Assembly (NCBI GenBank): GCA_015501055.1
Contig: JADNYV010000053.1
Coordinates: 147,827-211,826 of the forward strand
DNA: 64,000 nt
DNA from: Mucidula mucida
Taxonomy: Eukaryota > Basidiomycota > Agaricomycetes > Agaricales > Physalacriaceae
Direction: 5' to 3'
The number at the start of each line of letters is the position of its first letter. The stretch's first letter is position 1. Below the pieces are notes generated by a model that had not been told where the DNA came from, did not search any database, and worked only from the letters and a program-made list of their open reading frames with translations. The position numbers and the translations under genes were made by a program. Below, piece by piece: positions 10,010-19,798 of this stretch.

Positions 10010-10300
10010 TATGCTATGTCATGTTCTACCTCCCAGTGCTGATACTGATTTTTTCTTCTTAAGGCAAATATGGTTACCGGGCAACGGTGAAGGGCTAATT
10101 TATAGGGGCAACATGGATTCGGGGTCAGGAATTATGGAGACCTGGTGTTGGTGCTGTGGTTTGTAATTGGTGTTGCGGGCATTGTGTGGGAGTGGACAGT
10201 ATTGCATGTGGGGGCTGGGTTCCGGTTAAGGAGGGGATATAGGAATATACTGATTAATGAGGATGCACAGATTTTGAGATTTGAGGACGAGCAGGAGTAA
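10010..10300 (+). pseudogene. VPS10 last-exon fragment (copy A)
   Basis: This matches the end of the two VPS10 genes: intron 15, a degraded acceptor, then the exon coding the second hydrophobic segment and tail (readable as MDSGSG, VIGVAGI and the final IL.FEDE) up to a TAA at about 10298-10300. Two of the diagnostic residues are changed and an in-frame stop lies in the first part (GGTGAAGGGCTAA). Nothing of the preceding fifteen exons is present; hAT-1 adjoins directly. A non-functional leftover of the duplication. Confidence 0.8.
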
Positions 10301-10753
10301 AAGGGGAGGGGAGGGTAGTTTGTAGTAGTGTTTTTAAATTTATGGGGGTGGAAAGTGGTAGTAGTGCAAGAGTATAAGTATGTATAATTATGCATATAGA
10401 ATCAATTTAGGAATGGACGTAGGAAGGGGGGTTGAAATATAGTATTTCTTTGCCAGTGGCGTATGCTGGAAGAAGTTTGAAGCAATACTGCATGACCAGG
10501 AGCTATGCTGAAGCCTACATCCTAATAAAATCATGCTTACATTAAGGAGTTCTATAGCTACACTGCTTTGGCAGCCTGTAGTAATAAGAAAAAATGTCAT
10601 GAGTAACATTCACTGAAGGAGACGCTAGACCGCTGGGACAAGCATCCTCGGGAAGTCAACGGGATTGGTTCACACCACTGATTTGATAACTTGGAAGGCT
10701 TTTATACTGGTAATTATGAGGGTCTAAGTTGGAAGAAGAACCAAGATACTGGA
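10301..10753. other. VPS10-downstream DNA (copy A), non-coding
   Basis: Colinear with 60719-61150 and, in reverse, with 23430-23856. No gene seen. The shared block contains a conserved GCTGGAAGA/AGACGCTAGACCGCTGGGACAAGC-like stretch. Confidence 0.6.
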
Positions 10754-11197
10754 TGTCAACGACAGAGTCCGGCGTGAACCAAACAATCACCCAAGTTGCA
10801 CAAGGACGGGGGAACAATGAAGACGAGAGGCAAGGATGATAATAGGGTAAGGTAGGAGCAGGTCAGGCTCAATACAGTGCAGGGAGCTACCAAACAGTGT
10901 AGAGATGAAGTTGATGAACTGAGGAATCTACCTAGAAAGGCTGTGTATATATATAAAGAGTCTGTGGCTGTGTAAACAATAGAATGGCTCAAAGTTAAAC
11001 AAGAGGCAGTGTGGATCACGTTATGAGGTGATGGACAGGTGACAGGCTATGCTGATGGGCTATACCTGGATCAGGCCTGGGCTAAGGCAGTGCGGACCGG
11101 ACCCGGAGCGTGATATGTGATGATGGAAGAGTGTGGTGTTGACGCAATGACAAGGTGGACCGAGGTGGGGGCAACAGAATCGAGGTGATTTGTGACA
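10754..11197 (-). mobile_element. Solo LTR (family A, copy 2) with CTGGA target duplication
   Basis: 444 bases with perfect TGTCA...TGACA ends, flanked by CTGGA at 10749-10753 and 11198-11202. The empty site is seen in the other duplicate copies (about 61165 reads ATACCGGACAGTTTGG), confirming insertion after duplication. A TATATATATA promoter-like box lies at about 10945-10955 in minus orientation. Homologous to 4868-5310. Confidence 0.9.
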
Positions 11198-11488
11198 CTG
11201 GACAATTTGGTGAGTGTAACAAAAAATAGACTCCACTTGGCTTAACAATGCCAGCTGAAAAACACACTTGTATAGGAAATGAATACTAGAAAACATTGAC
11301 ACCTGAAGCCTGAGGAGTAATGTGACACCAATTGCCTGTGGCGCATCACCATCCAGCGGAGGATCTAATACTGACACAAGCTCAGAAATCTTGATTAGGC
11401 CAAGGAGACATTCACTCAAGGAGAAATTATGTGCACATATACAATGAATACAACAGCATATACTAGGAAGGAATATGGACAAAGATGT
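11198..11488. other. VPS10-downstream DNA (copy A, second part)
   Basis: Colinear with 61170-61440. No gene seen. Confidence 0.5.
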
Positions 11489-12145
11489 CTATTCGAGAAA
11501 ATCTACTTCTGCCCGTCTCTTTTCCTCTTTGTCTTCTGACCTTGACGGTGACGGTGGCTCCTCCTCTTCCCAAACGGGCTGTATGTACGCCTCACTGCAC
11601 TGGTCCCGGCTTGAACTCTTCCAGAAGTGTGTGTAGTAAGGATCAAAGGACAGATTTGAGGTCATGAAGAAAAATGAATCTGAACCATGGAGCCTTATTC
11701 TTCTTGGCGGGAGGCTCTGGCATCCCGGGGTGGGTACGTCCTTTGAAATTGAAGGGTAAAAGAGGCTCAAAGAGATGTTGCCCTACTTGATACTCCACTG
11801 CCATGAACACCGGCGGAGTGCCCTGATCCCTAATGAGTTGAAGACTTTGGAAGTTTTGATAGGAAAACGTACGGTAAAAGGGACAGCGTGATGGCCTGGA
11901 CTCGGAGCAGCATGATAAGGGCAAGCAGATTCAAGGTCAGAAATCTTTGTTTGGTCCTTGTAAAGGAGACAATTCCCTGGGCTGATAGCGCGATGAACGA
12001 ATCCAGCCAAATGCACGCGTTCAAGACCTACAGAAGAGCCTGCCTCAATGCAAAAGCAAACCCGTCAGGCCGAGACTTACCTTGAACCAACTGAGTCAAC
12101 GCAAAAGTGAAGTCGGCGTAGTCTCGAATGTCATATAACGATTTC
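11489..12145 (-). pseudogene. FunK1-type kinase C-terminal fragment (i)
   Basis: On the minus strand, the pieces in order are the end of the helix before the catalytic loop (DYADFTFALTQLVQ, about 12140-12090), HLAGFVHRAISPGNC with KISDLES (about 12010-11930), and a GTPPVFMAVEYQ segment (11840-11800). Then come the PWFRFIFLHDLKSV helix and a Glu-rich tail ending near 11489. The catalytic loop HRD has become HRA, which would abolish catalysis, and a frame break follows ISPGN. Most of the C-lobe is deleted (about 200 residues are missing before the tail). A dead kinase fragment. Confidence 0.75.
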
Positions 12146-12149
12146 CCAT

Positions 12150-12830
12150 GCATACTCAAGATCAGAGATCTTCAGTTACCCTTCGTAAGTGAGGCAATTT
12201 CCGGGGCTGATATCGCAATGAACGAATCCATCCAAGTGCACGCGTTCAAGAGCTGAAAAGAAAGGCCAGCTTCAGTCCAAACGAAATGCTATTAGAGCTC
12301 AGACTTTGAACCAACTGAGCCAACGCAGATGTGAAGTCGGCATAATCTCGAATGTCATACCAAGATTTCCCTACACCGTGAAAGATGCTTCGACGACTCA
12401 TGCACCTCTTCAACAATTTTCACCCGTTCGTCCTCGCATGCAGGCGTTGACAGGTTGTGGGTTATGAGATGTGCCTTCCGCCGAATGATAGACCTCCCTG
12501 AAAGATGTCGGGGGGTGGAAGGGATCGTTAACTTCCTCTGGTTTTTGTAGTGTCCAGTACTTACGTGTATCGGTTTCTGGCCCTGTCGCTTTCCAGACTC
12601 GTGGAGCGCGAGTAACGATGCCGGGGACGTTTGAATCTGAGTCGTCGACCAATGGAAGAATATGGGACAGAAGAGAGTCGTTACAAAGTTAGGCTTCATG
12701 CCAAGTTGAATGGAGGCCGCTGTCGAAGAAGAGATTATGAAGATGGTGATTGTCAACAAAAGAAATCCACCGCGCTTTGGTTCCGAATGCATACATTCCG
12801 TGATGCTGAGTCCGTGCCAAGGATACTATC
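12150..12830 (-). pseudogene. Short FunK1-like kinase fragment (ii)
   Basis: Colinear with the start of the short kinase genes at 30522-29930 and 53998-54600. Pieces seen are an N-terminal region with VTRAPRVWKATG, then DPFHPPTSFREVYH, a region equivalent to SRRSIFHGVGKS, the DYADFTSALAQLV helix, and a catalytic-loop piece HLDGFVHCDISPGN near 12245-12190. HRD has become HCD. At least three frame changes are needed to read it through. It sits tail to head with fragment (i), so two different kinase relics are stacked here. Confidence 0.7.
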
Positions 12831-13395
12831 ATAAGAAATGGTCATCACGATGAAGAAGTGTATTAGTTAAGTGTAAGGACTGTTGATGAGAGTGGAGAGG
12901 ACAGATACGAAGCTTTAGTTTGAGCTGTTGTTTCAAGACAATGAATAAATCTAAATCAAACAACGTCGTGTCGGCTCTGTGAATCTCCTTCAGGAGCCAG
13001 AACACGCCAAATGGTTTGGAATACGAGAACTTTCCAGACGCCAGTGGCATGGTCCGAAAGCTTGAGGCGATGAGCATCACGCAAAGAAGTGTTGGAAGGT
13101 TCGAGCATCTTCGTAGCTCGTGCTACGTAGATCCGCCCGTTGACTATGCCCCGCCTCCCCGAGGCTTACTCATCCTCGAGTCATGTAGAAAGTTCTAGTA
13201 ATATTGTAGAGCAGTATATAAGCCGACATATTTGAGTAGTTAGAACACACAGTCAATCCTATGGCGTAAGGCCACTTCGATCTCTTACAAGAAGAAATCA
13301 TGAAACAGACATGCCATACGTGAACATATATACCATGAATACAAGGGAACGTTTGGGAGAAATCTAGTATATAAGCGACCACTTTTCAAGAAAAT
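12831..13395. other. Non-coding linker 3' of FunK1 copy 1
   Basis: Shared, in various orientations, with 22481-22860 and 61640-61974. It probably contains the 3' UTR and terminator region of the kinase. No gene seen. Confidence 0.5.
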
Positions 13396-16086
13396 CTACT
13401 TCTTCCGAACGGCTCTCTTCCTCTTTGTCTTCCGATCTTGGCTCTCTTCCGTCGGCGATGCTGCCCTCTCCTCCTCCTCCTCCTCAGCATCATCATCATC
13501 GTCGTCCTCATCTTCCCGAACAGGCGGCACATACGCCTCACTGTCCCGGCCCGTACCAGTCCGAGGCCTTTTGTTGGCACCAGTCTTCGAGGGGCCTGCA
13601 GCCTGTTGAGCTCGGTGCTGCCGCTCCTGGTCAGTGTACCTGATCGGCAGCGCTTTCTCAGTCGTGTCGGTGATGTGATCGTGCGCGTCCATGAAGTAAA
13701 GGTGAATGTACTGATAGTACTCGTGCAGGAACACTTTACGGTCCCAGTGCCTCGTGTGTGGCGATTCTGTGAGAAGCGGCTTCGACGATTCCACGTCTTT
13801 GTAGCAGCCAGCCAAGCATTCAAAGGATTGCAAGGCTTTGGTTATCTTGGAGTCGGCCCCAAATACCGCCGTAAGAACGCTAGTAACGTCATTATATCCA
13901 CACCATACGGGCGTCGCGCAGTTCAGGACGAAGTTCAAACGCTCAGCAGAGGCCTTGAGGGAGCCGTCGAACAGCCTATGACGGAGGATTAAGATAGGGA
14001 TACGATGCTGGTCAATCTCGGACGGGGTGAATGACTCCGGGAGAGTTTCCAGTAAGAACCAAAGGTAAATCCAAATGACGGACTCCAGGTCATGGAGAAA
14101 GTTGAACCTGAACCATGGAGCAGGCTGGGGCAAGCGTGAGACCCCGCGGAGGATATGCCTTACGGCTTTTGGCATGAATTCATGTTTCTGCATCTGATAC
14201 TCCACTGCCATAAAGCCCGGGGTGCCCTAATACTCAGTGAGTCGTACGCTTTGGAAGGTTTGACTGGAACACATACGGTAAGGGGGGCAGCGCCATGGCC
14301 CGGAGCAGCATACTGGCGGGCATATTCAAGGTCAGAGATCTTTGTTTGGCCTTCGAAAATGAGGCAATTTCCGGGACTGATATCGCGATGAACAAAGCCC
14401 GCTAAGCGCATGTATTCGAGACCTATAAAAGAACTGCGTCAGCTCTGTCCAAGAAAGTGCAATGTTCGAACGTTACCATAGACAAGCTGTGCCAGTCCCT
14501 TCGTAAAGGCGGCGTAGGTTGAGACCCTGTAGAGCGTGTGGCACAACTCCGCAAAGACAATTCGACGATGTGTCCTTTTCTTGTGGGGATATGCCTCTCC
14601 ATCTGCCCTCTTTAGTGTAGGTGTATTACCGTCGACGTCCCCGCGCTGAGTGCCCTCTAGAGCAGCCTCCATCGCGAACTTATCCTCTTCTTCGGTATAG
14701 AAGAACTCGACGTAACCTGCCGGTGGCTCTTGTGCCTCGTCCGGCTGGCCGTTTATCATGACCACTGAGTCTGAAACGATCGTCATGAAATAGTTCTTCG
14801 CGTCCTGCTCCAGGGAGGAGCCTGACTGCAACGGAGGAGGACGCTCGTTCTCCGGGACGCTGCCATCTTCATCCAATTGCCGAAGGGCTCCGAAGATTGC
14901 GTTGTAGATGTCCGACTCCGGTGTTGTGTCGAAGTATAGCCAAACGTCCTTCAACACCTTGGGCGTGCCGATAGCCAGGTAGTTGGAGTCGAGCTCTACA
15001 ACTGACCATACCCGCGTGGCGCGAGTGACAAGGTCGAGATTTAATTCATAAATGATTCCCGTGGTCTGGTACACTTTGTCGCCAATGGTGAAGCGATACT
15101 GAATTTTCTTCGAGTCGCCGACTCGAACGCGTTCAACGGTGGGATCGTAACCGAGATCTTCGAGAGAAGCAAAGGTCATAAAGATGACGAAACGAATGAA
15201 GAGCCTGGGATTCTGAGATAAAGCATAAGAGAGCGAAATATAAACGCGCACAAATCAACTCACCGCGTGATAATCGAATTGAGCGGATACAGCGATGTGT
15301 GATCTCGAAAAGTACCAGAAGCGCATCAGACGATCCTCGATGGTGAAAGCGATCACAGAGCGTCAACACGGATCATTGTAGAGTATGTGACCGACGGCTC
15401 CAATAATTTTGCTTTCGTTCTAAAACGCAGGTCAAAACGAGTCAACACAGTAAAGCCCAAAGACATACATCTATCTGATTCTTAGGGTTCATGCGAGTCT
15501 TGAACTCAGCAGGAGCGACAGCTGCCGAGGTCGGAACGTTCTCATCGGAGACGATTTCATTGAGGATGAAGCGGGCATCTGTCTTCATAGATCCCCCGCG
15601 AACTTCAGAAGCCGTTGTATGATTCGGTTGACAAATGAGACGAGTCGTGCGCTGCTGGAGCTTGGGATGCTGCTTCGTCTTATTCCATGTTTCGCAATGG
15701 GAGTGGATCTCCTCTGCAATGCCCTCCAGTCCCTTGAAAACTGTGTCTTCGTGAGGACCTATAAAGTTTGTTGCGGCCCAGCCAAGCCTGTTCAAAGTCC
15801 TAGGCTTTGCCTCCCCGTTCGAAGTCTTAGGCTTTGCCTTGAGCCCTTCTTCAATGTGGGAGACCAGGTCATCGGTGTCTCGCTGAGAGTGAAGAAGATT
15901 GGTATAATGGGCAAGGAAGGTTTCAACGGGGACTTGAACGGTGTTTCCAGCACTAGACTCCTTCCAATGTAAGCGCTGATCCTCGAGTTTGAGCGTAGCA
16001 GCTCCTGGTTGGGACATCCTGGTCCCTTTGCGCGGTGTCGAAAGTAGTCTCCCGGGCGCGGTCCGATGCTGGCGGGAAGTCGGCAT
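13396..16086 (-). CDS. FunK1-type fungal protein kinase (copy 1)
   Basis: Five exons: 16086-15469, 15419-15264, 15212-14477, 14422-14277, 14226-13396, all with GT-AG introns of 49-54 bases, giving 828 residues. It belongs to the fungal-specific kinase family (Pfam Pkinase_fungal). The catalytic loop HRDISPGN is at about residues 515-522, followed by KISDLEYA, where DLE replaces the usual DFG, as is normal for the family. GTPGFMAVEYQ lies in the activation segment and the LHDLESVIWIYLW helix in the C-lobe. The N-terminal ~250 residues are basic and unrecognised. The tail carries a long Asp/Glu run and a basic end (KTKRKRAVRKK), possibly nuclear. Substrate unknown. All splice sites and the frame are intact, so probably functional. 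Confidence 0.88.
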
Positions 16087-16128
16087 GATGAGAAAGTGAT
16101 GAGGAAGCGAAGAGACAGAGAGCTCACC

Positions 16129-16136
16129 CTTTTATA
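16129..16136 (-). promoter_or_regulatory. TATA box of FunK1 copy 1
   Basis: TATAAAAG on the minus strand, 43 bases upstream of the ATG. The same box stands at the same place in copies 2 and 3. Confidence 0.6.
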
Positions 16137-16439
16137 GCACGACGACGCGCCTCTTTGTTCGCGTCCAAATTGGTAGTGGACAAGTTCAAATGATCGAAGT
16201 GTCACAATGGGATGCCAGTCACAGCTACCCGATTTGGACACTTTTGCCGCATTCGGTCTGTGGACGTGGACCTCGAGGTGTGGACGCATTGAATTTCGCT
16301 AGCATTACCTCCGTGTGGACTCAGCGAAAATAGGACCGCTGCGGCACGAGGGATCTAACATTTCCATTAACCGAATCACAATGCTAATGACTCAGATTTG
16401 GACAACACATTTTCAATTCATAGATACAGAGTCTGAAGG
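16137..16439. promoter_or_regulatory. FunK1 copy 1 upstream region
   Basis: About 300 bases conserved with the upstream regions of copies 2 (19480-19748) and 3 (50922-51190). It includes the GACACTTTTGCCGCATTCGG and GTGGACGCATTGAATTTC blocks. No gene seen. Confidence 0.5.
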
Positions 16440-17030
16440 AACTGCAACAATGAAAGACTGGTATGGCATATCAGGACGCTTCACACTCTCCAGCCGCCAG
16501 CCGCTCTCCTCAAACAATTGCTCGAACTCAGGCAGTGTCCTTTCTTGGCCATTACTTAAACATGGACATCATCTAACACCCAACTCAACAGTCCAATTAG
16601 AATGGGAGGATAAATCATGTACATGTACCGAGTACGCGTGTCCCGTCGAATTCGCATGACCATGACTCGCAAGAAGAACACCACCATCAGACTGAACAGC
16701 GTATGAAAGGACCGCGTCGATTACCACAAGCTTTGATCGTGGACGTGCTGCTTCTCGAAGGCGGTTAAGAATTTGCGCACAGTAAACGTCACTCCAGTTG
16801 TGCAATATAGATATCAGAAGATATACATCAGCACCTTGGACGCGCTGTTTTCCAAAAAAGTCTTGGACTAACATACACCACATTATCATCCCTAACTCAT
16901 CAAGGCGAAGGCTGACCTTGAAACTCGACGCGACCGGTTCTAAGCGCCTCCGGGGATTCGGCTTTCCAGAACTGAATTAATGATCAGGTATATACGGATG
17001 GAGTACCAAGGCAAATACTGACGTTGAGTA
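16440..17030 (-). pseudogene. O-methyltransferase 3' fragment
   Basis: Colinear with the last three exons of the O-methyltransferase genes at 31442-33294 and 53077-51225. The long exon reads VQDFFGKQRVQGADVYLL, then LHNWSDVYC and RSKLVVIDAVLSY: the DWSD-type catalytic-histidine region and the C-terminal beta strands. In this copy the catalytic-region LHDWSD has become LHNWSD. The final exon has a deletion and an altered sequence at its start. Everything 5' of the exon ending VEFQ is missing, replaced at ~17030 by unrelated DNA. Confidence 0.8.
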
Positions 17031-17483
17031 CACTCGCTTCTACAGTGATAACCAAGTCACGTGATCTCGTGTCGGCATTCCGCCTGGCGCCCGCTGCGAC
17101 TTCAAGCTTCAAAGTTCAGATTGAGCTTAGATTTCATGGCACCCAATCAGTTTCCTCAACAGAAAAACCTTCCTCAAATGTACTTGGCCTACAGGATTCT
17201 AGCCACAATCGACTTCAAAAATGCAAGTTCTCGACAAGTCTTTGTGAGAAAAACGAGATAAATTACAATTAAACCGAGTGTGCAGACAGTATGTACAACT
17301 ATGCTAAATCCTTGTAAATGTATACAGTCCGTGATGCTGAGTCCGTGCCAAGAATACTAATCATAAAGGAAAATGGTCATCACGATGAAGGAGTGGATGT
17401 AGTTAAGTGTAAGGACTGTAGAGACTCAGATGTGAGAGAGGAGAGATACGATAGTCCAAAAACCCAAGAAGGAGATAAAAGTC
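17031..17483. other. Non-coding segment between the methyltransferase and GMC fragments
   Basis: 17031-17300 is unrelated to anything else seen here. 17318-17480 resembles 12780-12900 and 61630-61720 (a CCGTGATGCTGAGTCCGTGCCAAG block), so another piece of the VPS10/FunK1 linker was brought in. No gene. Confidence 0.5.
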
Positions 17484-19285
17484 CTAGAACAAGAGTACTC
17501 CCACTAGGGAAGCACCAAGCATTGTCCACCAACTGAGGGCAAGAGAAGGAGAAGCGCTGTCCGAATCATCAGAGTTCCCACTCGACGAGGACGAGCCCCC
17601 GTTCGAGTTTGACCCAGACCCAGAATCACCGTTGTACTGCGCCAGAATGATTTCAGCCGCCTTCTCAGCAACACCGATCGTTGGTGCTTCCAACTGCAGA
17701 GCCACATTATTAGTTCTGGACTCAAATGAAACGATAGATGAACGAGACTTACATGGCAACTTATATCAATAGGGAAGATCGCGCTGTCCGCGACACGCAC
17801 GTTATCCGTTCCATAAACCTGGAGCTTTGCATTCACAACACCGCCTTGATCAAGCAGCAACATCGAGCACGAGCCGCGGGGGTGATACTCGGTCCTCGCG
17901 TTGTCCTTGAGCCAAGCCTCCCATTCTTCATCAGTGTCGACCTCAGATCCAGGTGAAGTCTCGCCGGTGAGATAATTCGACAGCGGCGGCGTGTTACCAG
18001 CGATACGCGCAAGCTTGATGCCCTCACGCAGAATCGTCAAGTCGGAAGAGTGACTAAGGTAACCCGGATCGATGACGGGGTAGTCGAATGCAGAGCTAGA
18101 GTTGATATAGATGTGGCCCGGGCTAGAACAACAAGTCAGTACACCGACAGATGCGGAATACAGTTAAAATGTACCGACCTCATCGGGTGTTGCAAGCCTG
18201 CTTGGATGCCAACTGCACCTGCACCGGTAATGGCGAGAAGGAGCTCGATGTTGCCCACTGGTGTATTCTGGAAGAGCTCGACAGCCTTGGAGTACATCGA
18301 GCGGTAGCCAGCGACGACCTCCTGATATTGACTAGGAACGAGGCTAGCAGAAGCGTCGGCGGCATCAGCAATGCTCTGAACCAACTCGGAGCGTGCAGAC
18401 TCTCCCATGATGGCGGTGAGATTGACGTAGGCGGTCGCCGAGTTGATGTACGAGGTGAACTCCGGTGTCCTCAAGCCATTGGCGTACAAGGTTCCGGCAG
18501 TCTCGACATCGGTAGTCCATTAGATGGCAGCGACCTGAAGTCGAAATCAGCAAACGCTCGACTCCAGAGGAGAGGATCGACTAACCAAATGATCTTGAAC
18601 ATGTTGGCCAACACCAGGAAGAGCATTCTGGACAGTGACACCAGCGCTTTCGAGAACATCCGTAGGGCCGATACCGCTAAGCATCAGGACTTGCGGGCTT
18701 CCAATGACACCGCCAGCGAGAATGACCTCCTTCTTGACGCTAACGCTCGAAGTCGCCGCACCTGCAGAAGCAGCGTATTCGACGCCGGTCGCAGTGAGGT
18801 TGCCGGTGCTAGAGTTTTTCTCGAAGACAATCCGGGTAACAGTGGCATCAGCAAGGATGTCAAGGTTGGAGCGGGGAGGTAGAGGGTCAATGTAGGCCGA
18901 TCGCGTGTAGGAACGAGTCCAGTTCGTGGGGTTAATGAACGATTGCGTGATGTAGGCTCCCCAGTTCTCCCCACTTGCACCGTCAGTGCGCGATTCAATG
19001 CCGATAGCATTGAGCGACGTGGTCCAGTTTCCGTTGAGACCAAATTCACTGAGAAGAAGCGGGTCAAAATCGTGCACAAAGAAAGGCGAAATACTGCTTA
19101 CAATCCGGGATAGCTGTTGTGCATGGGACCATCTTTACCGTGGACACACTTGTCGTAGGTGATGTGCGCCATGGCCTTTAGGTCAGCGGTGGGAGCAGTA
19201 AATGTCTCGCTCTTTTTCATTGCAGCGTTGAATGAATCCCAGCTCCAGTTATCAGCGCCATCTTGACCATCAAGGAGTGACTGCT
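17484..19285 (-). pseudogene. GMC oxidoreductase, beheaded and with an internal stop
   Basis: FAD-dependent glucose-methanol-choline family (aryl-alcohol oxidase/glucose oxidase-like). Readable exons include SIGEQSLLDG, then GVIGSPQVLMLSGIGP (the second GMC signature, 18547-19077), an ETAGTLYANGLRTPEF segment (18489-18136), and DYPVIDPGYLSHSSD with TEYHPRGSCSM (18110-17754). The last exon is LEAPTIGVAEKAAEII (17693-17484). The catalytic His of HPxG(T/S) type is present. The C-terminus is Ser/Gly/Asn-rich with a hydrophobic end, suggesting a GPI anchor. The N-terminal FAD-binding fold is absent: the gene is cut at ~19285 by O-methyltransferase sequence. A TAA at 18520-18522 interrupts the frame soon after an exon start. 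Confidence 0.85.
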
Positions 19286-19475
19286 CTCCGATACTACGTG
19301 TAATGTTGACTTTGGTGTTAGATGATGTCCATGTTCAATGGTCAAGAACGGACACTGCCAGAGTTCGAGCGATTGTTTGAGGAGAGCGGCTGGCGGCTGG
19401 AGAGTGTGAAGCGTCCTGATATGTCATATCAGTCTTTCATTGTTGCAGTTCCTTCAGATGTATCTATGAATTGAA
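19286..19475 (+). pseudogene. O-methyltransferase last-exon fragment
   Basis: Holds the end of the last intron (TGTAATGTTGACTTTGGTGTTAG) and the complete last exon: MMSMFNGQERTLPEFERLF and on to SMN, then TGA at 19473-19475. It is the same as the ends of the full genes. The 5' side is the GMC gene, on the opposite strand. A leftover marking the rearrangement point. Confidence 0.85.
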
Positions 19476-19748
19476 AATGTGTTGTTCAAATCCGAGTCAT
19501 TAGCATTGTGATTCGGTTAATGGAAATGTTAGATCCCTCGTGCCGCAGCGGTCCGATTTTCGCTGAGTCCACACGGAGGTAATGCTAGCGAAATTCAATG
19601 CGTCCACACCTCGAGTCCACGTCCACAGACCGAATGCGGCAAAAGTGTCCAAATCGGGTAGCTGTGACTGGCATCCCATTGTGACACTTCGATCATCTGA
19701 ACTTGTCCACAACAGTCACGACGCGAACAAAGAGACGCGTCGTCGCGG
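19476..19748. promoter_or_regulatory. FunK1 copy 2 upstream region
   Basis: Reverse complement of 16137-16440 and close to 50922-51190. It lies between the methyltransferase stop and the kinase TATA box, so the kinase promoter sits directly behind a methyltransferase 3' end in all three places. Confidence 0.5.
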
Positions 19749-19756
19749 TATAAAAG
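19749..19756 (+). promoter_or_regulatory. TATA box of FunK1 copy 2
   Basis: TATAAAAG, 43 bases before the ATG at 19799. Confidence 0.6.
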
Positions 19757-19798
19757 CGTGAGCTCTCTGTCTCTTCGTTTCCTCATCACTTTCTCATC

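Larger units (their letters stand above)
10010..16480. repeat. Inverted copy of the 19.5-24.1 kb segment (VPS10 3' end + FunK1)
   Basis: From 10010 rightward the sequence follows VPS10 intron 15, last exon, downstream DNA and FunK1 kinase copy 1 with its promoter and the adjoining O-methyltransferase end. The same series is found in reverse at about 19490-24110. The copies differ by a solo LTR, extra kinase fragments at 11.5-12.8 kb and many substitutions, so the duplication is old compared with the 22.5-33.3/51.2-62.0 kb arms. Confidence 0.8.

Noticed and set aside
13438..13992. 184-residue ORF opposite FunK1 copy 1 (and 21893-22441 opposite copy 2)
   Set aside because: Shadow of the last kinase exon; low-complexity Leu/Ile run is simply the complement of the acidic tract.
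15619..15972. ORF opposite FunK1 exon 1 (also 19913-20266 and 50291-50650)
   Set aside because: Present only because exon 1 is conserved; no protein features of its own.
17024..17272. 82-residue ORF between the methyltransferase and GMC fragments
   Set aside because: No homology with the genes around it and no recognisable domain; overlaps junction DNA.
18151..18882. 243-residue ORF antisense to the GMC gene
   Set aside because: Shadow frame; the sense strand has clear GMC signatures with intron-bounded exons.
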